DNA from: Gammaproteobacteria bacterium
GTDB lineage: Bacteria > Pseudomonadota > Gammaproteobacteria > DSM-19610
DNA: 29,770 nucleotides
Assembly: GCA_011371465.1 (NCBI GenBank)
Contig: DRQL01000044.1
Span: 1 to 29,770 of the forward strand
Direction: 5' to 3'
A program made the translations under genes and the position numbers. The notes under the pieces were generated by a model. The model had not been told where the DNA came from and did no database searches. It saw only the letters and a list, made by a program, of their open reading frames with translations. Below, one piece after another: positions 23,863 through 29,770 of this stretch. The first letter of the stretch is position 1, and every line of letters begins with the position of its first letter.

Positions 23863-24150
23863 CTATTTTTTGCCGCCGCCACTCTGCCGGAAACCGGCCG
23901 GCAGCTGGCCGTAGTCACCCTCACCGAAGAAAAAACCGAGCATGTGTTTTTCGATCAGCTCGATGCTCTGCTCGTCGGCGGTACTCAGCCCGTTCTCGTT
24001 GATGATGGTGATCAGACGCTCGAGCCACTTTTCCCAGCCTTCCCGGGAGACATTCTCGAAAATCCGCTCGCCCAGTTCACCGGGATGCGGCGGTTTGTCC
24101 AGGCCTTCCGCCTCGGTCTTGAGCACTACACACTGCACCATTCTAGTCAT
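23863..24150 (-). CDS. yggX: YggX family Fe(II)-trafficking / oxidative-damage protection protein
   Basis: A 95-aa small cytosolic protein of the YggX family, implicated in protecting Fe-S clusters and handling labile iron. MVQCVVLKTEAEGLDKPPHPGELGERIFENVSREGWEKWL carries the single conserved cysteine and the PPxPG...G-I motif, and MLGFFFGEG is the usual C-terminal helix signature. GAGGG lies 6 nt ahead of the ATG. The start overlaps the end of the radical SAM gene by 8 bp, and the 3' end meets the PLA2-like gene with 15 bp between stops. Confidence 0.95.
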   Translation of the reverse strand: MTRMVQCVVLKTEAEGLDKPPHPGELGERIFENVSREGWEKWLERLITIINENGLSTADEQSIELIEKHMLGFFFGEGDYGQLPAGFRQSGGGKK

Positions 24151-25234
24151 GTTTACCCTCTGTACCGGCTGTTTCCGTCATTGAATCCTGTTCATATTTT
24201 TTCAACAGCACACCCTCGTCGCCACAGCAATCGGCCGAACACTTCCTGACCTGGTGCAGTTCCTGGCTGCTGCCATTGAGATATGCCTCGATGGGCAGGT
24301 TTTCCTTTGCGCAATCGCAACCCTTGTCATTATACACATAAATATTTTCCAGCCCGGCCCGTTCGGCGGCTTCACGCGCTGCGAACAGGGTGGCTTCCGG
24401 CGTGGGCGGAACATCACTCAGCCGGTAGGCCGGGAAAAAGCGGGTAATGTGCCAGGGGCTGTCCTTGCCCAGGTTGTCCCGCACCCAGCGGGCAATCTCG
24501 TAGTGTTCGCGGGGATCGTCATTCCTGCCCGGAATAATATTGGTACGAGTCTCTACGTGTATACCGAGATCGTGCGCTTTCCTGATCGAGTGCAGGACCT
24601 GCTCTACCGTTGCCGTCCGGCAGATTTCCCGGTAGAAGTCATCGCGCATGCTCTTGATATCCGAACAGAGTACATCGATATGCGGGGCAGCCAGTTCCAG
24701 TGCCTCGTCCGTTACGAAACTGTTGGAGACATAGACCGTGTACAGGCCCGCCTGGTGCGCAAGCTCGGCAACATCGATGACATACTCCAGCCACACGGCC
24801 GGTTCCGAATAGGTGAACGCGATGCCCTGCACGCCGGCTCTCTGCGCCGTCTCGACCAGCGACTGCGGGGTCACCCAGGCTTCCCTGGACTGCCCCCTGG
24901 CCAGGTCGTCCAGTGCCTGCACCCCCCAGGAGATATCCAGGTTGTGGCAACCGCCGCAGCGGAAACTGCAACCGTAGCTGCCGACTGACATGACCCGGGT
25001 ACCGGGGCGGTAGTGTTTCACCGGTTTGTCCTCGATGGGGTCGATATCGATCGAGGACAGGATGCCGTAGGACAGGTTATAGAGCGTACCGTTGCGATTC
25101 ACGTGCGCCTGGCAGAAACCGCGCTGACCGTGCCCGATCTTGCAGCGCCACAGGCACAGCTTGCAGCGGGTGGTACCGTTATCCAGCTTCTCCTGCAGAC
25201 GGGTCTCGACCAGTTGATAACTTTCAGCAGTCAC
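24143..25234 (-). CDS. amrS: AmmeMemoRadiSam-type radical SAM enzyme
   Basis: A 363-aa radical SAM protein of the AmrS group (PflA-like). The cluster motif is C-x3-C-x2-C in VGSYGCSFRCGGCHN (about residues 85-98), preceded by an N-terminal RCKLCLWRCKIGHGQRGFC cysteine segment typical of the group. ITRFFPAYRLSDVPPTP is a strong family signature. The C-terminus differs from the usual CPxCG ending: it has GCDCAKENL and then RKCSADCCGDEG, a cysteine-rich tail. The start is GTG, the first possible codon after an in-frame TAA. The usual partners, Memo and AMMECR1, are not in the window. The substrate is not established. Confidence 0.9.
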   Translation of the reverse strand: MTAESYQLVETRLQEKLDNGTTRCKLCLWRCKIGHGQRGFCQAHVNRNGTLYNLSYGILSSIDIDPIEDKPVKHYRPGTRVMSVGSYGCSFRCGGCHNLDISWGVQALDDLARGQSREAWVTPQSLVETAQRAGVQGIAFTYSEPAVWLEYVIDVAELAHQAGLYTVYVSNSFVTDEALELAAPHIDVLCSDIKSMRDDFYREICRTATVEQVLHSIRKAHDLGIHVETRTNIIPGRNDDPREHYEIARWVRDNLGKDSPWHITRFFPAYRLSDVPPTPEATLFAAREAAERAGLENIYVYNDKGCDCAKENLPIEAYLNGSSQELHQVRKCSADCCGDEGVLLKKYEQDSMTETAGTEGKHD

Positions 25235-25322
25235 TTCAGTGCACCGACTTTACCAGTGTAAAGCAGGCAGTATAGGGTATTCACACCACATTTATCCTCC
25301 CGCCGCGTGTGGTTTGAGCCAT

Positions 25323-26219
25323 TTACTCCGTCAGAAAGCGGGCATGGACAAAACCGGGACAGCACGGCAGGACGAGCTGGTCGCCCTGGACGCAAAAACG
25401 CGCCGTGCCGCTTGCCTGGAAACGGAGGGCCTCGACCAGACGGAACGCTCGCCCATCAACGAGGCAGGGATACACGATGCCCGGCCCGCAGGTGGCGCGC
25501 ATGAAGTTAAACAGGCGCTGTGCCGGCCAGTCCGTGCTGACGGCATAATCCGCCTGCGTTGGAAAACCCTGGTAACTACTCTGCTCTTCCCGCTGTGCAT
25601 GCCCTTTCCATTTACCCTGCCCATAGCGGGACAGTGCCTCGACCAGCAAGCGGCCGCCGGCTTCTGCCAGCAGTCGGCCGGCCTGTTGCAGGCTGATGCC
25701 ATCCGCCATGGTCACGGTCGTCTGTGCAACGATGTCCCCCGCGTCCAGCTGCGCTGACATGCGATGCAGGGTCACGCCCATCGGGTTCACACCCTCGTGG
25801 AACTGCCAGAATACCGGGCTGGGACCACGGAAGGCCGGCAGCAGTGAGGGGTGCAGGTTGAAACAGCCCAGCCGGGGAACTGCACATACGGCTTCGGGAA
25901 GCCGGCGCGCAAAACAGGAAACAATCATGATGTCCGGCGCATACCGGCTGATCTGCCCGGCCGCCTCGTGCGCATCCGCTGACAGACGCAGCAGCGGCAG
26001 TTCGTTTGCCAGCGCTAGCGCTGGCAGGGTATCCGCGCCTTCGGTAACGACCGGCAGGGCTTGGCGCTGCGCCAGCGCATCACTACCGGCATCCACGACA
26101 ACGGCGCAGGGACAAAAACCCGCCTCACACAGGGCCTGGAAGGGCAAGGTCGAGAGGGCTCCGGCGGAACCCGCGTAAAGCACCTTGTAACGATCCGCGG
26201 AAATACGTACCCCCTGCAT
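25323..26219 (-). CDS. Formyltransferase family protein (Fmt-like)
   Basis: A 298-aa protein with a formyl-transferase catalytic domain and an Fmt-like C-terminal domain. The catalytic triad is visible: asparagine and histidine in CFNLHPSLLPAFRGPSPV and aspartate in SAQLDAGDIVAQ. The hallmark is closer to formyl-transfer paralogues than to housekeeping Fmt (usually HASLLPRWRGAAP), and no def or rsmB gene is nearby. So I call the family but not methionyl-tRNA formyltransferase itself. The C-terminal part (YQGFPTQADYAVSTDWPAQRLFNFMRA) resembles the substrate-binding domain of Fmt/ArnA types. No clear ribosome site precedes the ATG. It is divergent from the 26279 gene. Confidence 0.8.
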   Translation of the reverse strand: MQGVRISADRYKVLYAGSAGALSTLPFQALCEAGFCPCAVVVDAGSDALAQRQALPVVTEGADTLPALALANELPLLRLSADAHEAAGQISRYAPDIMIVSCFARRLPEAVCAVPRLGCFNLHPSLLPAFRGPSPVFWQFHEGVNPMGVTLHRMSAQLDAGDIVAQTTVTMADGISLQQAGRLLAEAGGRLLVEALSRYGQGKWKGHAQREEQSSYQGFPTQADYAVSTDWPAQRLFNFMRATCGPGIVYPCLVDGRAFRLVEALRFQASGTARFCVQGDQLVLPCCPGFVHARFLTE

Positions 26220-26262
26220 GCAACGGCAACCAGGCCGGACAGCAACCGTCCACCCGACCCTG

Positions 26263-26268
26263 TATACT
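26263..26268 (+). promoter_or_regulatory. Candidate -10 element (TATACT)
   Basis: TATACT matches the sigma-70 -10 consensus at five of six bases and ends only 10 bp before the ATG at 26279. If used, the transcript would have a leader of only a few bases. The -35 position is poor. Confidence 0.35.
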
Positions 26269-26278
26269 ACGCGCCTCT

Positions 26279-27142
26279 ATGAGCGGACCAGAATATGTTT
26301 TTGACGGAACACGTGAAAATTTCCGGCAGCTGGTGCTGGAAAATTCACACCGGGGTGCGGTGCTGGTCAACTACTGGGCGCCGGGTGCCGGTCCCTGTTT
26401 CCGCCTGTGGCAGGTACTCGAAGGCCTGAGCCAGGCCTACCAGGGACGTTTTCTGCTGGTCAACATCAATACCGATACGCAGAAATCACTGGTACGGGAC
26501 AACGCCATCACCAGCGTGCCGACCATCAAGATCTACCGGAACGGCAGCGTGGTTGAATCCATCTACGGCGCGCAGTCGGAAAGCTCGCTGCGCGCCAGCA
26601 TCGACCGGCACGTGTCACCGGCACGGGACACAGCCATTGGCGAGGCCATCCGGCAGTACCAGTCCGGTGACGTCGATGCCGCGCTGCAGACCCTCGCGCA
26701 GGCACACGCGGCCGCCCCGGTGGACCCGAAACCCTGTACCACGGCCATGAAGCTGTTGCTGCGTGAACAGCGCTACGCTGACGTCGAGGAGTATTATTCG
26801 ACCCTGGCCACCGACGTTCAGGCAGAACCCGACATCAGCGCCTTGCGGGTACACGCCCGGATGCTGCACCTGGCGGAACAGGCGCCGCCCGTTGCGGAAC
26901 TGGAACGCCGGCTGGCAGAAAACCCGGACCAGCTGGACGCGCTACTCAGCCGCGCCGCGCTGGCCATGGTGCAGGACGAGTATGAAACAGCGCTGGACCT
27001 TTTGCTGCGGGCACTGGAACAGGACCCGGGCTACCACGACGAACTGGCGCGCAAGGCCATGCTGGCGATCTTTGCCCTGCTGGGGAGCGAGCACGAACTG
27101 ACCCGGCGTTACCAGGACGCCATGCGCCGGGTGTTGCACTGA
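26279..27142 (+). CDS. CnoX/YbbN-like thioredoxin-TPR protein
   Basis: A 287-aa protein with an N-terminal thioredoxin fold (about 1-110) and C-terminal TPR-like helices (about 115-285). This is the architecture of CnoX (YbbN), a redox chaperone that works with GroEL and protects against oxidative or hypochlorous damage. The active site reads WAPGAGPC: the first redox cysteine is alanine (A37) and only C40 remains. A classical dithiol reductase function is therefore unlikely, as in other CnoX proteins. SVPTIKIYRNG is the usual cis-proline strand. There is no Shine-Dalgarno before the ATG. Confidence 0.88.
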   Translation: MSGPEYVFDGTRENFRQLVLENSHRGAVLVNYWAPGAGPCFRLWQVLEGLSQAYQGRFLLVNINTDTQKSLVRDNAITSVPTIKIYRNGSVVESIYGAQSESSLRASIDRHVSPARDTAIGEAIRQYQSGDVDAALQTLAQAHAAAPVDPKPCTTAMKLLLREQRYADVEEYYSTLATDVQAEPDISALRVHARMLHLAEQAPPVAELERRLAENPDQLDALLSRAALAMVQDEYETALDLLLRALEQDPGYHDELARKAMLAIFALLGSEHELTRRYQDAMRRVLH

Positions 27143-27214
27143 GCCGGCAACCGGCCTGCCAGTGCCTGCCGCGGTCCGGAGACCGCTCCCGCACAGCAAA
27201 AAACCCTGGCGTGC

Positions 27215-27634
27215 CTAGTGCTTGCCCGGTGCCAGCGCCACCCCCCGGCGTTCCTGCAGGATATACGCCTGCAGCGCAATCATATCCGGGTCATCCAGTG
27301 CCAGCGGTTTGCTTTCCAGCGGGTTGCGGATACACCAGTTGATCATCTCGCCCAGGACCGCCACCTTGCCCAGTTGTTGCTGGAACTTGGGGTAGGTCTC
27401 CGCGTGGGTATTCGCCGCGTTGGGGTGGCATTGATCACAGGAAACCGTGTTCTCGTTCCCCAGCCCGCCATGAAACAGCTGCTCACCCTTGCTGACCACC
27501 GCTTCGTATTCCTGTTGCCAGCGGTCCAGGTCCTCGCGGGTGAAATTGTCAGCCTGCGCCGGTGACATACCCGCAACGCCGGCTGTAATCAGGATCGCAC
27601 CGGCAACTGCCCGTTTTCTGCATCTGGTTATCAT
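27215..27634 (-). CDS. Small periplasmic c-type cytochrome
   Basis: A 139-aa protein with a signal peptide (AVAGAILITAGVAGMSPAQA, cleavage near residue 28) and one haem-binding C66-DQ-C69-H70 site. Methionine in DDPDMIALQAYIL may be the distal ligand. The ATG at 27634 has AGGAA 8 nt ahead. A TTG at 27655 would extend into the preceding gene and is rejected. It follows the metallophosphoesterase stop by 17 bp and is the last gene of the peroxidase-phosphoesterase-cytochrome cluster, so an electron-carrier role for that cluster is likely. Confidence 0.85.
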   Translation of the reverse strand: MITRCRKRAVAGAILITAGVAGMSPAQADNFTREDLDRWQQEYEAVVSKGEQLFHGGLGNENTVSCDQCHPNAANTHAETYPKFQQQLGKVAVLGEMINWCIRNPLESKPLALDDPDMIALQAYILQERRGVALAPGKH

Positions 27635-27651
27635 TGCCTCGTTCCTCTCGA

Positions 27652-28725
27652 TCAATAGTGGGTCTGCGGCGGAATACGGTTCGCCGTGTCCTGGAACTGC
27701 GTGTCAGCGGGATGCCCTGCCCTGTCATCCCAGGCCACCACCCGGTTCTGGTTTCCCGGCAGCAGGTAATTGACGTCCACGCGACCGGTGTGCAGGTTGA
27801 TGAACTGCCAGCCGGTGGCGTCGCGCTCGAAGAACGGGTCGGCCCGGTTCATGTTCACCGTGAGTTTGGGCAGGTAGCTGGCCTGCTGTTTATAGGTGGC
27901 GGGATACGGCCAGGGCCAGGCGGTGGCCATGGCCGCGTTGAAACTGATGTTGCCGATCTGGTTGGTCTGGATCTGGTGAACATGCCCGTACAGTACGTTG
28001 ACCTTTTTAAAGGGCTTCAGCAAGGCCTGTACCTGTTCTGCATCTTCCGTCCAGAAATTCCAGCCCTTGTAGATTTTCTGCAGGGGGGAATGGGACATTA
28101 CCACCAGCGGCGTATCCTTGCTGATCTTGTCGAGGTCGTCCTTCAGCCATGCGCGCTGTTGCTCGCCCACCATGAACGGCGAACCCTGCGGGTTATCCAG
28201 GCGCGCCATCTGGTGCATGCGTTCCGCGCCGCTCGGCCAACGGTTATGGGTCCAGTCGTTAAAGGTTTTGATGCTGTTCAGCACCACGAAATGAACCCCC
28301 TTGTGATCGAAGCTGTAATGGTCCGGTCCCAGGCGCTTGCGCCAGTGCTCGCCAAGATCCAGGTAGTAGTCATGCTCGCCCATGACGTAATGCACGTCAC
28401 CACGCAGGGCCCCGAGCAGCTCCAGGCCGTGATCGATCTCTTCCGGTTTGCCCAGCTGGGCGATATCGCCGCCGTAGAAGATGAAATCCGGTCGCGGATC
28501 CATCAGGTTGGCCTCGGCGATGGCCCGGATCAGGCCCCGGTCCCAGTTACGCACGAATTCCCGGCCTTTCAGATGCGTCAGGTGGGAATCGGAAATATAG
28601 GCAAAGGTAAAGTTCTGCTCCGAAGTCTTGCCGAATGCCACGTCTACCAGGCTCAGGGGCAGACTGCTGGCGGCCAGCAAGGCGCCGCCCCGTTTCAAAA
28701 ACTCACGTCGGTCGATCCTGCTCAT
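27652..28725 (-). CDS. Tat-exported calcineurin-like metallophosphoesterase
   Basis: A 357-aa periplasmic phosphoesterase. The N-terminus is a twin-arginine signal (RIDRREFLKRGGALLAASSL). Metal-site motifs in order: YISDSHLTH (D46, H48), FYGGDIAQLG (D87), VMGEHDYY (117-119), VVMSHSPL and LYGHVHQI. The third motif is GEHD, where most of the superfamily has GNHD/E, so the metal-bridging asparagine is replaced by glutamate. The ATG overlaps the peroxidase stop by 4 bp (ATGA) and the cytochrome gene follows closely. The substrate is unknown. Confidence 0.88.
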   Translation of the reverse strand: MSRIDRREFLKRGGALLAASSLPLSLVDVAFGKTSEQNFTFAYISDSHLTHLKGREFVRNWDRGLIRAIAEANLMDPRPDFIFYGGDIAQLGKPEEIDHGLELLGALRGDVHYVMGEHDYYLDLGEHWRKRLGPDHYSFDHKGVHFVVLNSIKTFNDWTHNRWPSGAERMHQMARLDNPQGSPFMVGEQQRAWLKDDLDKISKDTPLVVMSHSPLQKIYKGWNFWTEDAEQVQALLKPFKKVNVLYGHVHQIQTNQIGNISFNAAMATAWPWPYPATYKQQASYLPKLTVNMNRADPFFERDATGWQFINLHTGRVDVNYLLPGNQNRVVAWDDRAGHPADTQFQDTANRIPPQTHY

Positions 28726-29770
28726 GGTGTGTTCCCTCCACTTTTGACCTGTTCTTTTACCGATGGACTGGTCAGCGCCCTGAGAAAGGCGACCAGGTCT
28801 TTCTTCTGCCCGTCGGAAAGATCCAGCGGCCGTATACCACCGCTCAGGAAGGCAGATACCGGATCGGTATCCTTTACCCGGCCGCCGTTGTTATAGAAAT
28901 CGACCACGTCTTCCAGGGTCTCCAGGCTGCCATCGTGCATATAGGGTTGCGTGAACTCGATATTACGCAGTGTCGGCGTCTTGAAAGCACCCACCTGGGT
29001 GAGATTCTCCGTTACCGCGAAGCGGCCGATCTCCGACATATTCCGGTTGGTGAGCACGGTGTGGTCGATATCCGCACCACCGTGTTTGGATTTCAGGAAC
29101 GCTGCCGCCGTTTCTGCCTCCTTGCCGCGAATCCGTTTGAAACCGACCCCGATATTATGGAAACGATGGTCCATGAACAGGGCCTGGGTCTGCTCGATGC
29201 GGTGGCAGGAAACACAACGGCCCTGCTCCAGGAATACCTTCAGGCCGCGGACCTGGGCGGCGTCCATGGCGTCCTTTTCACCACCGTAGTAATAGCGGTC
29301 AAACGGTGAATCACCGGCAACAATGGTGCGTTCAAAACTGGCAATGGCCCTGGACACTTCCTGCATGGTGATATGCTCGCGGTCCACGCCAAACACTTTT
29401 TTGAATGCAGTCACATAGTCCGGGTCACTGCGAATGATGGCGAGTTCCGCATCGTGGTCAGGCAGGCCGCCTTCCACCGGGTTGACAGGCGGCTGTTTCG
29501 ACTGACCCTCGAGGTCCGGTTCGCGACCGTCCAGGAACAGGGTCTTCATATACGCCGAGTTGATCACGGTGGGTGCATTGCGGGTACCGGTGAGCCCGTT
29601 GAAACCCTCGGAAACCGGCTTGTGATCGGTGAAGGCCTTGCTCTTTTCGTGGCAGGTCGAACAACTGACCTTGCCATCCGCGCTGATGCGCTGGTCGTGG
29701 AACAGCTTGTCTCCCAGAGCGATCTTTTCCGGGGTCTGCTGATTATCGGCAGGTATGGGTACCGGTGGCA
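28722..29770 (-). CDS. Di-haem cytochrome c peroxidase / MauG family (N-terminus outside window)
   Basis: The frame is open from the window edge to a stop at 28722 (349 codons present). Two haem sites are seen: CSTCH (near 29645-29660) in DGKVSCSTCHEKSKAFTDH, and CVSCH (near 29207-29221) in EQGRCVSCHRIEQT. PADNQQTPEKIALGDKLFHDQRIS and GTRNAPTVINSAYMKTLFLDGR are typical of bacterial di-haem peroxidases and MauG. FKTPTLRNIEFTQPYMHDGSLETLEDVVDFYNNGG is the standard C-terminal part. Only the signal peptide and first residues are missing. The protein is periplasmic. It overlaps the metallophosphoesterase start by 4 bp. Peroxide reduction or protein/cofactor oxidation are both possible. Confidence 0.93.
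   Translation of the reverse strand, partial: PPVPIPADNQQTPEKIALGDKLFHDQRISADGKVSCSTCHEKSKAFTDHKPVSEGFNGLTGTRNAPTVINSAYMKTLFLDGREPDLEGQSKQPPVNPVEGGLPDHDAELAIIRSDPDYVTAFKKVFGVDREHITMQEVSRAIASFERTIVAGDSPFDRYYYGGEKDAMDAAQVRGLKVFLEQGRCVSCHRIEQTQALFMDHRFHNIGVGFKRIRGKEAETAAAFLKSKHGGADIDHTVLTNRNMSEIGRFAVTENLTQVGAFKTPTLRNIEFTQPYMHDGSLETLEDVVDFYNNGGRVKDTDPVSAFLSGGIRPLDLSDGQKKDLVAFLRALTSPSVKEQVKSGGNTP

Noticed and set aside
25235..25322. ACCACA/TGTGGT inverted repeat between the formyltransferase and radical SAM genes as a riboswitch or terminator
   Set aside because: The stem is only 6 bp with a long loop and no T-tract, and no known aptamer pattern is seen.
27143..27214. Short hairpins (such as GCGGTC-CGGA-GACCGC at 27171-27186) between convergent genes as a bidirectional terminator
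   Set aside because: Neither strand has a T-tract directly after the stem. Termination is possible but not supported.
27215..29770. Methanobactin-type MbnH/MbnP copper system
   Set aside because: The di-haem protein is of the general peroxidase/MauG type and its partner is a metallophosphoesterase, not MbnP. No precursor peptide or transporter is visible.
1..29770. CRISPR arrays, tRNA/rRNA genes, insertion sequences
   Set aside because: No regularly spaced repeats, tRNA-like cloverleaf or transposase-like protein was found on either strand by eye.

Overview
The window is about 30 kb of GC-rich chromosome from a gammaproteobacterium. The main evidence is the conserved core block leuC-leuD-leuB-asd-fimV-truA-trpF-(trpB-trpA)-accD-folC-dedD-cvpA-purF-metZ. 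From memory this matches the order around fimV in Pseudomonas and relatives, here with trpB and trpA still between trpF and accD. FimV, YggX and the DedD-like SPOR protein also point to Gammaproteobacteria. The c-type cytochromes suggest a respiratory lifestyle. Genus cannot be read from the sequence.

Layout. Positions 1-2200: a truncated DUF455 ferritin-like gene (minus), a 414-bp intergenic region with an AT-rich, Fur-box-like patch, an unrecognised 114-aa gene (plus) and a SIMPL-domain exported protein (minus). Two long hairpin elements flank this pair of genes. Positions 2206-19276: the biosynthetic block, all on the minus strand (leucine, aspartate-semialdehyde, polar FimV, tRNA pseudouridine, tryptophan, malonyl-CoA, folate, cell-envelope SPOR, CvpA, purine, methionine). 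metZ is preceded by a SAM-II-type riboswitch and an intrinsic terminator. Positions 19367-23847, plus strand: a LysR regulator divergent from leuC, an IscA-type Fe-S protein overlapping an ATP-grasp ligase, and a patatin-like lipoprotein followed by a phospholipase-A2-like secreted protein. Positions 23863-26219, minus strand: yggX, an AmrS-type radical SAM enzyme and a stand-alone formyltransferase. Positions 26279-27142: a CnoX/YbbN-like thioredoxin-TPR protein (plus). Positions 27215-29770, minus strand: a periplasmic redox cluster of di-haem peroxidase (truncated by the window edge), Tat-exported metallophosphoesterase and small cytochrome c.

The most unusual signal is the pair of hairpin elements at 737-851 and 2084-2201. 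Each has perfect 31- or 33-bp arms whose sequences are unrelated between the copies. Each encloses a roughly 52-nt core with identical spacing: two small hairpins capped by RTCCCT, joined by CGCTCGAC. The stems of these small hairpins differ between copies by compensatory changes. I do not recognise this as a named family. The SAM-II riboswitch on metZ is the second strongest non-coding signal.
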